From Hydractinia symbiolongicarpus (taxonomy: Eukaryota > Cnidaria > Hydrozoa > Anthoathecata > Hydractiniidae), in the NCBI RefSeq assembly GCF_029227915.1, contig NC_079881.1, forward strand, positions 31,659,501 to 31,723,500: a stretch of DNA of 64,000 nt, written 5' to 3'. Position numbers and translations under genes: made by a program. This document shows, piece after piece, positions 13,405 to 26,301 of this stretch. The number at the start of each line of letters is the position of its first letter. Within the stretch, counting starts at the first letter, position 1. The notes under the pieces are model-generated. The model was not told where the DNA came from. It did not search any database and was given only the letters and a program-made list of their open reading frames with translations.

Positions 13405-16400
13405 TGCCACAGTCAATCGTTTCATTGTTAAAAGCGAAGCAACTTAGTAATATCAGACAAGTTTTGCTAAATAGATGTTGGTACGAATATGTGACCTAAC
13501 CGTTATAACTCAAACGGACTGACACCGTTAGAAAGTCCATAAAATGCAGTTTTTGAAACTGTCGCTATTTCTTTAGCGCGCGATAACGCCTAGGATTGGT
13601 CCCACAATAAAAATTGACTTATTTATCTAAATTTTTAAATGAAACGCTACCACAGCGCCTATTGTAATCGCTAAGTTTCGGGAATCATGTCAAATTAAGA
13701 AGAATGTTATTTCTTGGAGTCCAATTGTCTCACTTATAACATTGATAAAGTCACAGTCCAAAATCAGTTCAATTATGTGCCACAGTCAATCGTTTCACTG
13801 TTAAAGGCGATGCAACCTAGTAATATGAGAAAAATATCGTTAAATATATGTTGGTACGAATATGTGACCCAACCGTTGAAACTCAAACGGACTGACACCG
13901 TTAAAAAGTCAGTGAAATGTGGTATTTGAAACTGTCTCTATTACTTCAGCGCGCGCTAACGGCTAGGATTGGTCCCACAGTAAGAAATGACTCATTAATC
14001 TAAATTTTTAAAAGAAGCGCTACCACAGCGCCTAGTGAAACCGCTGAGTTCCCGCAATCATGTCAAATTAAGAAGAATGTTATTTCTTGGAGTCCAATTT
14101 TGTTCATTTATCACATTTATCAGGTCACAGTTCAAAATTAGTTCAATTAAGTCCCACAGTCAACCGTTTCACTGCTAAAAGCTATGCAACCTAAAAATAT
14201 CAGATAAATATCGCTAAATACATGTTGGTACGAATATGTAACCCAACCGTTGAAACTCAAACGGACTGACGCCGTTAGAAAGTCAGTGAAATGTAGTATT
14301 TCAAACTGTCTCTATTACTTCAGCGTGCTAACGGCTAGGATTGGTCCCACAGTGAAAATAACTTTTTTATCTTAATTTTTAATTGAAACGCTACCACAGC
14401 GCCTAGTGTAATCGCTGAGTTTCGGCAGTCATATCAAATTAAGAAGAATGTTACTTCTTTAAGTCCAATTGTCTCACTTTCACATTTTTAAGGTCACAGT
14501 CCATAATCAGTTCAATTAAGTCCCACAGTCAATCGTTTTATTGTTAAAAGCGAAGCAACTTAGTAATATCAGACAAGTTTTGCTAAATAGATGTTGGTAC
14601 GAATATGTGACCTAACCGTTATAACTCAAACGGACTGACACCGTTAGAAAGTCCATGAAATGCAGTTTTTGAAACTGTCGCTATTTCTTTAGCGCGCGAT
14701 AACGCCTAGGATTGGTCCCACATTAAAAATTGACTTATTTATCTAAATTTTTAAATGAAACGCTACCACAGCGCCTATTGTAATCGCTGAGTTTCGGGAA
14801 TCATATCAAATTAAGAAGAATGTTATTTCTTGGAGTCCAATTGTCTCACTTATAACATTGATAAGGTCACAGTCCAAAATCAGTTTAATTATGTGCTACA
14901 GTCAATCGTTTCACTCTTAAAGGCGATGCAACCTAGTAATATGAGAAAAATATCGTTAAATACATGTTGGTACGAATAGGTGACCCAACCGTTGTAATTC
15001 AAACGGACTGACACCGTTAGAAAATCAGTGAAATGTAGTATTTGAAATTGTGGCAATTTCTTCAGTGCGCGATAACGGCTAGGATTGGTCCCACTGTAAA
15101 AAATGACTTATTAATCTAAATTTTTAAATGAAGCGCTACCACAGCGCCCAGTGTAATCGCTGAGTTCCGGCAATTATGTCAAATTAAGAAGAATGTTATT
15201 TCTTGGAGTCCAATTTTTTTCATTTATCACATTTATCAGTTCACAGTCCAAAGTTAGTTCAATTAAGTCCCACAGTCAATCGTTTTACTGTTAAAAGCGA
15301 TGCAACCTAGTAGTATCAGATAAATATCGCTAAATATATGTTGGTACGAATATGTGACCCAACCGTTGAAACTCAAACGGACTGACACCGTTAGAAAATC
15401 AGTGAAATGTAGTATTTGAAACTGTCTCTATTACTTCAGCGCGGGCTAACGGCTAGGATTGGTCCCACAGTAAGAAATGACTCATTAATCTAAATTTTTA
15501 AAAGAAGCGCTACCACAACGCCTAGTGAAATCGCTGAGTTCCGGTAATCATGTCAAATTAAGAAGAATGTTATTTCTTGGAGTCCAATTTTGTTCATTTA
15601 TCACATTTATCAGGTCACAGTTCAAAATTAGTTCAATTAAGTCCCACAGTCAACAGTTTCATTGCTAAAAGCGATGCAACCTAAAAATATCAGATAAATA
15701 TCGCTAAATACATGTTGGTACGAATATGTAACCCAACCGTTGAAACTCAAACGGACTGACGCCGTTAGAAAGTCAGTGAAATGTAGTATTTCAAACTGTC
15801 TCTATTACTTCAGCATGCGATAACGGCTACGATTGGTCCCACAGTAAAAATAACTTTTTTATCTTAATTTTTAATTGAAGCGCTACCACAGCGCCTAGTG
15901 TAATCGCTGAGTTTCGGCAGTCATATCAAATTAAGAAGAATGTTACTTCTTTGGGTCCAATTGTCTCACTTTCACATTTTTAAGGTCACAGTCCATAATC
16001 AGTTCAATTAAGTCCCACAGTCAATCGTTTCATTGTTAAAAGCGAAGCAACTTAGTAATATCAGACAAGTTTTGCTAAATAGATGTTGGTACAAATATGT
16101 GACCTAACCGTTATAATTCAAACGGACTGACACCGTTAGAAAGTCCATGAAATGCAGTTTTTGAAACTGTCGCTATTTCTTTAGCGCGCGATAACGCCTA
16201 GGATTGGTCCCACATTAAAAATTGACTTATTTATCTAAATTTTTAAATGAAACGCTACCACAGCGCCTATTGTAATCGCTAAGTTTCGGGAATCATGTCA
16301 AATTAAGAAGAATGTTATTTCTTGGAGTCCAATTGTCTCACTTATAACATTGATAAGGTCACAGTCCAAAATCAGTTCAATTATGTGCCACAGTCAATCG

Positions 16401-19400
16401 TTTCACTGTTAAAGGCGATGCAACCTAGTAATATTAGAAAAATATCGTTAAATATATGTTGGTACGAATATGTGACCCAACCGTTGAAACTCAAACGGAC
16501 TGACACCGTTAAAAAGTCAGTGAAATGTGGTATTTGAAACTGTCTCTATTACTTCAGCGCGCCCTAACGGCTAGGATTGGTCCCACAGTAAGAAATGACT
16601 CATTAATCTAAATTTTTAAAAGAAGCGCTACCACAGCGCCTAGTGAAATCGCTGAGTTCCGGCAATCATGTCAAATTAAGAAGAATGTTATTTCTTGGAG
16701 TCCAATTTTGTTCATTTATCACATTTATCAGGTCACAGTTCAAAATTAGTTCAGTTAAGTCCCACAGTCAACCGTTTCACTGCTAAAAGCGATGCAACCT
16801 AAAAATATCAGATAAATATCGCTAAATACATGTTGGTACGAATATGTAACCCAACCGTTGAAACTCAAACGGACTGACGCCGTTAGAAAGTCAGTGAAAT
16901 GTAGTATTTCAAACTGTCTCTATTACTTCAGCGCGCGATAACGGCTAGGATTGGTCCCACAGTAAAAATAACTTTTTTATCTTAATTTTTAATTGAAACG
17001 CTACCACAGCGCCTAGTGTAATCGCTGAGTTTCGGCAGTCATATCAAATTAAGAAGAATGTTACTTCTTTGAGTCCAATTGTCTCACTTTCACATTTTTA
17101 AGGTCACAGTCCATAATCAGTTCAATTAAGTCCCACAGTCAATCGTTTCATTGTTAAAAGCGAAGCAACTTAGTAATATCAGACAAGTTTTGCTAAATAG
17201 ATGTTGGTACGAATATGTGACCTAACCGTTATCACTCAAACGGACTGACACCGTTAGAAAGTCAATGAAATGCAGTTTTTGAAACTGTCGCTATTTCTTT
17301 AGCGCGCGATAACGCCTAGGATTGGTCCCACATTAAAAATTGACTTATTTATCTAAATTTTTAAATGAAACGCTACCACAGCGCCTATTGTAATCGCTGA
17401 GTTTCGGGAATCATGTCAAATTAAGAAGAATGTTATTTCTTGGAGTCCAATTGTCTCACTTATAACATTGATAAGGTCACAGTCCAAAATCAGTTCAATT
17501 AAGTCCCACAGTCAACCGTTTCACTGCTAAAAGCAATGCAACCTAAAAATATCAGATAAATATCGCTAAATACATGTTGATACGAATATGTAACCCAACC
17601 GTTGAAACTCAAACGGACTGACGCCGTTAGAAAGTCAGTGAAATGCAGTTTTTGAAACTGTCGCTGTTTGTTCAGCGCGCGATAACGGCTAGGATTGGTC
17701 CCACAGTAAAAATAACTTTTTTATCTTAATTTTTAATTGAAGCGCTACCACAGCGCCTAGTGTAATCGCCGAGTTTCGGCAGTCATATCAAATTAAGAAA
17801 AATGTTACTTCTTTGAGTCCAATTGTCTCACTTTCACATTTTTAAGGTCACAGTCCATAATCAGTTCAATTAAGTCCCACAGTCAATCGTTTCATTGTTA
17901 AAAGCGAAGCAACTTAGTAATATCAGACAAGTTTTGCTAAATAGATGTTGGTACGAATATGTGACCTAACCGTTATAACTCAAACGGACTGACACCGTTA
18001 GAAAGTCCATGAAATGCAGTTTTTGAAACTGTCGCTATTTCTTTAGTGCGCGATAACGCCTAGGATTGGTCCCACATTAAAAATTGACTTATTTATCTAA
18101 ATTTTTAAATGAAACGCTACCACAGCGCCTATTGTAATCGCTGAGTTTCGGGAATCATGTCAAATTAAGAAGAATGTTATTTCTTGGAGTCCAATTGTCT
18201 CACTTATAACATTGATAAGGTCACAGTCCAAAATCAGTTCAATTATGTGCCACAGTCAATCGTTTCACTGTTAAAGGCGATGCAACCTAGTAATATGAGA
18301 AAAATATCGTTAAATACATGTTGGTACGAATAGGTGACCCAACCGTTGTAACTCAAACGGACTGACACCGTTAGAAAGTCAATGAAATGTAGTTTTTGAA
18401 ACTGTCGCTGTTTCTTCAGCGCGCGATAACGGCTAGGATTGGTCCCACAGTAAACATTGACTTATTTATCTAAATTTTTAAATGAAGCGCTACCACAGCG
18501 CCCAGTGTAATCGCTGAGTTTCGGCAATCATGTCAAATTAAGAAGAATGTTATTTCTTGGAGTCCAATTGTCTCACTTATAACATTTATAAGGTCACAGT
18601 CCAAAATCAGTTCAATTATGTGCCACAGTCAATCGTTTCACTGTTAAAAGCGATGCAACCTAGTAATATGAGAAAAATATCGTTAAATACATATTGGTAC
18701 GAATAGGTGACCCAACCGTTGAAACTCAAACGGACTGACGCCGTTTGAAAGTCAGTAAAATGTAGTATTTGAAACTGTCGGTATTTCTTCAGCGCGCAAT
18801 AACGGCTAGGATTGGTCCCACAGTAAAAATTGACTTATTAATCTAAATTTTTAAATAAAGCGCTTCCACAGCGCCCAGTGTAATCGCTGAGTTCCGGCAA
18901 TTATGTCAAATTAAGAAGAATGTTATTTCTTGGAGTCCAATTTTTTTTATTTATCACATTTATCAGTTCACAGTCCAAAGTTAGTTCAATTAAGTCCCAC
19001 AGTCAATCGTTTCACTGTTAAAAGCGATGCAACCTAGTAATATCAGATAAATATCGCTAAATACATGTTCGTACGAATATGTGACCCAACCGTTGAAACT
19101 CAAATGGACTGACACCGTTAGAAAGTGAGTGAAATGTGGTATTTGAAACTGTCTCTATTACTTCAGCGCGCGCTAACGGTTGGATTGGTCCCACAGTATG
19201 AAATGACTCATTAATCTAAATTTCTGAAAGAAGCGCTACCGAAGCGCCCAGTGTAATCGCTGAGTTTCGGGAATCATGTCAAATTAAGAAGAATGTTATT
19301 TCTTGGAGTCCAATTGTCTCACTTATAACATTGATAAGGTCACAGTCCAAAATCAGTTCAATTATGTGCCACAGTCAATCGTTTCACTGTTAAAGGCGAT

Positions 19401-19950
19401 GCAACCTAGTAATATGAGAAAAATATCGTTAAATACATGTTGGTACGAATAGGTGACCCAACCGTTGTAAGTCAAACGGACTGACACCGTTAGAAAGTCA
19501 ATGAAATGTAGTTTTTGAAACTGTGGCTGTTTCTTCAGCGCGCGATAACGGCTAGGATTGGTCCCACAGTAAACATTGACTCATTTATCTAAATTTTTAA
19601 ATGAAGCGCTACCACAGCGCCCAGTGTAATCGCTGAGTTCCAGCAATTATGTCAAATTAAGAAGAATGTTATTTCTTGGAGTCCAATTTTTTTCATTTAT
19701 CACATTTATCAGTTCACAGTCCAAAGTTAGTTCAATTAAGTCCCACAGTCAATCGTTTCACTGTTAAAAGCGATGCAACCTAGTAGTATCAGATAAATAT
19801 CGCTAAATACATGTTGGTACGAATATGTGACCCAACTGTTGAAACTCAAACGGACTGACACCGTTAGAAAGTCAGTGAAATGTGGTATTTGAAACTGTCT
19901 CTATTACTTCAGCGCGCGCTAACGGCTGGATTGGTCCCACAGTAAGAAAT
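13405..19950. repeat. Block A4: shuffled a/b/c'/d/e monomers with a partial 7-mer
   Basis: Landmarks 13596, 13969, 14341, 14712, 15085, 15459, 15833, 16204, 16577, 16951, 17322, 17695, 18066, 18439, 18812, 19185, 19558 and 19931. The subtypes are those of the preceding blocks, but no single period runs through. A seven-monomer period of 2,608 bp relates 13,596-14,712 to 16,204-17,322. From about 17,500 onward several monomers are hybrids; for example, the one ending near 17,700 joins an a/b-type centre to a c/d-type tail. The last monomers (19,185 onward) carry private changes such as cgctaacggttggattgg and gctaccgaagcg. Confidence 0.8.
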
Positions 19951-22900
19951 GACTCATTAATCTAAATTTCTAAAAGAGCGCCACCACAGCGCCCAGTGTA
20001 ATCGCTGAGTTCCGGCAATCATGTCAAATTAAGAAGAATTTTATTTCTTGGAGTCCAATTGTCTCATTTATCACATTTATCAGGTCACAGTCCAAAGTTA
20101 GTTCAATTAAGTCCTACAGTCAATCGTTTCATTGTTGAAAGCGATGCAACCTAGTAATATCAGAAAAATATCGCTACGAATATGTGACCCAACCGTTGTA
20201 ACTCAAACGAAGTGACACCGTTAGAAAGTCAATGAAATGTAGTTTTTGAAACTGTTGCTATTTCTTCAGCGCGCGATAACGGCTAGGATTGGTCCCACAG
20301 TAAAAAATGACTTAATAATGTAAATTTTTAAAAGAAGCGCTACCACAGCGCCCAGTGTAAACGCTGAGTTCCGGCAATCATGTCAAATTAAGAAGAATGT
20401 TATTTCTTGGGGTCCAATTGTCTCATTTATCACATTTATCAGGTCACAGTCCAAAGTTAGTTCAATTAAGTCCCACAGTCAATCGTTTAGATGTTAAAAG
20501 CGATGCAACCTAGTAATATCAGAAAAATATCGCTAAATACATGTTGGTACGAATATGTTACCCAACCGTTGTAACTCAAACGGAGTGACACCGTTAGAAA
20601 TTCAATGAAATGTAGATTTTGAAACTGTTGCTATTTCTTCAGCGCGCGATAACGGCTAGGATTGGTCCCACAGTAAAAAAATGACTTTTTTTTTATCTTA
20701 ATTCTTAAATGAAGCGGTACCACAGCGACCAGTGTAATCGCTGAGTTTCAGCAATCATGCCAAATTAAGAAGAATGTTATTTCTTGGAGTCCAATTGTCT
20801 CATTTATCACATTTATTAGGTCACAGTCCAAAGTTAGTTCAATTAAGTCCCACAGTCAATCGTTTCATTGTTAAAAGCGATCCAACCTAGTAATATCAAA
20901 AAAAATATCGCTAAATACATGTTGGTACGAATATTTGACCCAACCGTTGTAACTCAAACGGACTAACACCATTAAAAAGTCAATCAAATGTAGTTTTTGC
21001 AACTGTCGCTCTTTCTTCAGCGCGCAATAACGACTAGGATTGGTCCCACAGTAAAAAAATGACTTTTTTATCTTAATTCTTAAATGAAGCGGTACCACAG
21101 CGCCCAGTGAAATCGCTGAGTTTCGGCAATCATGTCAAATTAAGAAGAATGTTATTTCTTGGAGTCCAATTGTCTCATTTATCACATTTATCAGGTGACA
21201 GTCCAAATTTAGCTCAATTAAGTCCCACAGTCAATCGTTTCATTGTTAAAAGCGATGCAACCTAGTAATATCAGAAAAATATCGCTACCAATATGTGACC
21301 CAACCGTTGTAACTCAAACGAAGTGACACCGTTAGAAAGTCAATGAAATGTAGTTTTTGAAACTGTTGCTATTTCTTCAGCGCGCGATAACGGCTAGGAT
21401 TGGTCCCACAGTAAAAAATGACTTATTAATGTAAATTTTTAAAAGAAGCGCTACCACAGCGCCCAGTATAAACGCTGAGTTCCGGCAATCATGTCAAATT
21501 AAGAAGAATGTTATTTCTTGGAGTCCAATTGTCTCATTTATCACATTTATCAGGTCACAGTCCAAAGTTAGTTCAATTAAGTCCCACAGTCAATCGTTTA
21601 ATTGTTAAAAGCGATGCAACCTAGTAATATCAGAAAAATATCGCTAAATACATGTTGGTACGAATATGTGACCCACCGGTTGTAACTCAAACGGAGTGAC
21701 ACCGTTAGAAAGTCAATGAAACGTTGTTTTTGAAACTGTTGCTATTTCTTCAGTGCGCGCTAACGGCTAGGATTGGTCCCACAGTGAAAAATCACTTATT
21801 AATGTAAATTTTTAAAAGAAGCGCTACCACAGCGCCCAGTGTAAACGCTGAGTTCCGGCAATCATGTCAAATTAAGAAGAATGTTATTTCTTGGAGTCCA
21901 ATTGTCTCATTTATCACATTTATCAGGTCACAGTCCAAAGTTAGTTCAATTAAGTCCCACAGTCAATCGTTTCATTGTTAAAAGCGATGCAACCTGGTAA
22001 TATCAGAAAAATATCGCTAAATACATGTTGGTACGAATATGTTACCCAACCGTTGTAACTCAAACGGAGTGACACCGTAAGAAACTCAATGAAATGTAGT
22101 TTTTGAAACTGTTGCTATTTCTTCAGCGCGCGATAACGGCTAGGATTGGTCCCACAGTAAAAAAACGACTTTTTTTTATCTTAAATCTTAAATGAAGCGG
22201 TACTACAGCGACCAGTGTAATCGCTGAGTTTCAGCAATCATGCCAAATTAAGAAGAATGTTATTTCTTGGAGTCCAATTGTCTCATTTATCACATTTATC
22301 AGGTCACAGTCCATAGTTAGTTCAATTAAGTCCCACAGTCAATCGTTTAATTGTTAAAAGCGATGCAACCTAGTAATATCAGAAAAATATCGCTAAATAC
22401 ATGTTGGTACGAATATGTGACACACCGGTTGTAACTCAAACGGAGTGACACCGTTAGAAAGTCAATGAAATGTGGTTTTTGAAACTGTTGCTATTTCTTC
22501 AGTGCGCGCTAACGGCTAGGATTGGTCCCACAGTAAAAAAATGACTTTTTTATCTTAATTCTTAAATGAAGCGGTACCACAGCGCCCAGTGTAATTGCTG
22601 AGTTTCGGCAATCATGTCAAATTAAGAAGAATGTTATTTCTTGGAGTCCAATTGTCTCATTTATCACATTTATCAGGTGACAGTCCAAATTTAGCTCAAT
22701 TAAGTCCCACAGTCAATCGTTTCATTGTTAAAAGCGATGCAACCTAGTAATATCTGAAAAATATCGCTACCAATATGTGACCCAACCGTTGTAGCTCAAA
22801 CGAAGTGACACCGTTAGAAAGTCAATGAAATGTAGTTTTTGAAACTGTTGCTATTTCTTCAGCGCGCGATAACGGCTAGGATTGGTCCCACAGTAAAAAA

Positions 22901-24400
22901 TGACTTATTAATGTAAATTTTTAAAAGAAGCGCTACCACAGCGGCCTGTATAAACGCTGAGTTCCGGCAATCATGTCAAATTAAGAAGAATGTTATTTCT
23001 TGGAGTCCAATTGTCTCATTTATCACATTTATCAGGTCACAGTCCAAAGTTAGTTCAATTAAGTCCCACAGTCAATCGTTTAATTGTTAAAAGCGATGCA
23101 ACCTAGTAATATCAGAAAAATATCGCTAAATACATGTTGGTACGAATATGTGACCCACCGGTTGTAACTCAAACGGAGTGACACCGTTAGAAAGTCAATG
23201 AAACGTTGTTTTTGAAACTGTTGCTATTTCTTCAGTGCGCGCTAACGGCTAGGATTGGTCCCACAGTGAAAAATCACTTATTAATGTAAATTTTTAAAAG
23301 AAGCGCTACCACAGCGCCCAGTGTAAACGCTGAGTTCCGGCAATCATGTCAAATTAAGAAGAATGTTATTTCTTGGAGTCCAATTGTCTCATTTATCACA
23401 TTTATAAGGTCACAGTCCATAGTTAGTTCAATTAAGTCCCACAGTCAATCGTTTAATTGTTAAAAGCGATGCAACCTAGTAATATCAGAAAAATATCGCT
23501 AAATACATGTTGGTACGAATATGTGACCCACCGGTTGTAACTCAAACGGAGTGACACCGTTAGAAAGTCAATGAAATGTTGTTTTTGAAACTGTTGCTAT
23601 TTCTTCAGTGCGCCCTAACGGCTAGGATTGGTCCCACAGTAAAAAAATGACTTTTTTATCTTAATTCTTAAATGAAGCGGTACCACAGCGCCCAGTGTAA
23701 TTGCTGAGTTTCGGCAATCATGTCAAATTAAGAAGAATATTATTTCTTGGAGTCCAATTGTCTCATTTATCACATTTATCAGGTGACAGTCCAAATTTAG
23801 CTCAATTAAGTCCCACAGTCAATCGTTTCATTGTTAAAAGCGATGCAACCTAGTAATATCAGAAAAATATCGCTACCAATATGTGACCCAACCGTTGTAA
23901 CTCAAACGAAGTGACACCGTTAGAAAGTCAATGAAATGTAGTTTTTGAAACTGTTGCTATTTCTTCAGCGCGCGATAACGGCTAGGATTGGTCCCACAGT
24001 AAAAATTGACTTATTAATGTAAATTTTTAAAACAAGCGCTACCACAGCGCCCAGTATAAACGCTGAGTTCCGGCAATCATGTCAAATTAAGAAGAATGTT
24101 ATTTCTTGGAGTCCATTTGTCTCCTTTATCACATTTATCAGTTGACAGTCCAAATTTAGTTCAATTAAGTCCCACAGTCAATAGTTTCATAGTTAAAAGC
24201 GATGCAACCTAGTAATATCAGAAAAATGTCGCTAAATACATGTTGGTAGGAATATGTGACCCAACCGTTGTAACTTAAACGAAGTGACACCGTTAGAAAG
24301 TCAATGAAATGTAGTTTTTGAAACTGTTGCTATTTCTTCAGCGCGCGATAACGGCTAGGATTGGTCCCACAGTAATAAAATGACTTTTTTATCTTAGTTC
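19951..24400. repeat. Block B: 3/4-mer units containing 14-bp-deleted monomers
   Basis: Landmarks 20289, 20662, 21040, 21400, 21773, 22146, 22522, 22882, 23255, 23628, 23988 and 24361. The monomers ending at 20289, 21400, 22882 and 23988 are only 358-360 bp because atcgcta is joined directly to cgaatatg (or ccaatatg), losing 14 bp that other monomers have there. A 4-mer of 1,482 bp (21400 to 22882) is followed by a 3-mer of 1,106 bp (22882 to 23988) that lacks one member. Many monomers here have aatgtaaatttttaaaagaa or gcggtaccacagcg. Confidence 0.88.
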
Positions 24401-25430
24401 TTAAATGAAGCGGTACCACAGCGCCCAGTGTAATCGCTGAGTTTCGGCAATCATGTCAAATTAAGAAGAATGTTATTTCTTGGAGTCCAATTGTCTCATT
24501 TATCTCATTTATCACACTTATCAGGTCAGAGTCCAAAGTTAGTTCAATTAAGTCCCACAGTCAATCGTTTCACTGTTAAAAGCGATGCAACCTAGTAATA
24601 TCAGAAAAATATCGCTAAATACATGTTGGTACGAATATGTGACGCAACCGTTGTAACTGAAGTGGATTGATACCGTTAGAAAGTCAATGAAATGTAGTTT
24701 TTGAAACTGTTGCTATTTCTTCAGTGCGCGCTAACGGGTAGGATTGGTCCCACAATAAAAAATGACTTTTTTTAGCTTAATTCTTTAATGAAGCGCTACC
24801 ACAGCGCCCAGGGTAATCGCTGAGTTTCGGCAATCTTGTCAAATTAAGAAGAATTTTATTTCTTGGAGTCCAAATGTCTCCTTTATCACATTTATCAGGT
24901 GACAGTCCAAATTTAGCTCAATTAAGTCCCACAGTCAATCGTTTCACTGTTAAAAGCGATGCAACCTAGTAATATGAGAAAAATATCGCTAAATACATGT
25001 TGGTACGAATATGCGACCCAACCCTTGAAACTCAAACGGACTGACACCGTTAAAAAGTCAATGAAATGTAGTATTTGAAACTGTCTCTACTTCTTCAGCG
25101 GGCGCTAACGGATAGGATTGGTCCCACCGTAAAAAAATGACTTTTTTTTAGCTTACTTTTTAAATGAAGCGCTACCACAGCGCCCAGTGTAATCGCTGAG
25201 TTTCGGCATTCATGTCAAATTAAGAAGAATGTTATTCCTTGGAGTCCAAATGTCTCCTTTATCACATTTATCAGGTGACAGTCAAAAGTTAGTTCAATTA
25301 AGTCCCACAGTCAATAGTTTCATAGTTAAAGGCGATGCAACCTAGTAATATCAGAAAAATATCGCTAAATACATGTTGGTACGAATATGTGGCCCAACCG
25401 TTGTAACTCAAACGAAGTGACACCGTTAAA
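24401..25430. repeat. Transition monomers between blocks B and C
   Basis: Landmarks 24744 and 25118. The first monomer is 383 bp because of an extra 9-bp copy in the atttatc microrepeat near 24,500. The second has cttcagcgggcgctaacgg and cccaacccttgaaac, a subtype that returns at 34,510, 44,623, 46,875, 48,379, 50,630, 52,125, 54,740 and 58,109 in the later blocks. No period is evident across this short stretch. Confidence 0.75.
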
Positions 25431-26142
25431 AAGTCAATGAAATGTAGTTTTTGAAACTGTTGCTATTTCTTCAGCGCGCGATAACGGATAGGATTGGTCC
25501 CACAGTAAAGAATGACTTATTTATCTAATTTTTTAAATGAAGTGCTACCACAGCGCCCATTGTAATCGCTGAGTTCCGGCAGTCACGTAAAATTAAGAAA
25601 AATGTTATTTCTTGGAGTCCAATTGCCTCATTTATCACATTTACCAGGTCACAGTCCAAAGTTAGTTCAGTTAAGTCCCACAGTCATTCGTTTCATTGTT
25701 AAAAACGATGCAAGCTAGTAATATGAGAAAAATATCGCTAAATACATGTTGGTACGAATATGTGACCCAACCGTGGTAACTCAAACGGACTGACACCGTT
25801 AGAAATTCAATGAAATGTAGTTTTTGAAAATGTCGATATTTCTTCAGCGCGCGATAACGACTAGGATTGGTCCCATAGTAAAGAATGACTTATTTATCTA
25901 AATTTTTAAATGAAGCGCTACCACAGCGCCCAGTGCAATCGCTGAGTTGCGCCAATCCCGTTAAATTAAGAAGAATGTTATTTCTTGGAGTCCAATTGTC
26001 TCATTTATCACATTTATCAGGTCACAGTCCAAAGTTAGTTCAATTAAGTCCCACAGTCAATCGTTTCATTGTTAAATGCGATTCAACCTAGTATTATCAG
26101 AAAAATATCGCTAAACACATGTTAGTACGAATAGGTGCCCAA

Positions 26143-26172
26143 CCGTTGTAACTCAAACGGACTGACACCGTT
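26143..26172. repeat. Representative triple-arm dyad CCGTT / AACGG / CCGTT
   Basis: Within 30 bases lie CCGTT (26,143-26,147), AACGG (26,156-26,160) and CCGTT (26,168-26,172), so the central arm can pair with either flank. A fourth arm, AACGG, sits at 26,228-26,232 in gataacggct. The cluster recurs in most monomers; subtypes with aagtggattgatacc or aacgaagtgacacc lose the central arm. The same words match the animal Myb consensus YAACGG in three of four arms. Binding is not shown. Confidence 0.6.
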
Positions 26173-26286
26173 AAAAAGTCAATGAAATGTAGTTTTTGAA
26201 ACTGTCGCTATTTCTTCAACGCGCGATAACGGCTATGATTGGTCCAATAGTAAAAAATGACTTATTAATCTAAATTTTTAAATGAA

Positions 26287-26301
26287 GCGCTACCACAGCG
26301 C
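26287..26301. repeat. Representative monomer hairpin GCGCT-ACCAC-AGCGC
   Basis: A perfect 5-bp inverted repeat with a 5-base loop lies about 50 bp after the landmark in most monomers; this one is a clean example. Recurrent variants disrupt it: agcggtaccacagcg gains a ggtacc palindrome while losing a stem pair, and agtgctaccacagcg and gctaccacaacgcc lose one pair. Small inverted repeats are common in satellites; a function is not shown. Confidence 0.7.

Noticed and set aside
20871-21098. 75-codon open frame on the minus strand
   Set aside because: It is also within satellite, not conserved in sister monomers, with no recognisable protein features.
25885-26091. 68-codon open frame in the gataacgac-type monomer, eleven copies
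   Set aside because: It runs through the satellite from the A/T-rich start to the gatgcaacctag stop. Differences among copies mostly change the amino acid (for example V/M/A at residue 17 and A/G at 23), as expected of non-coding copies.
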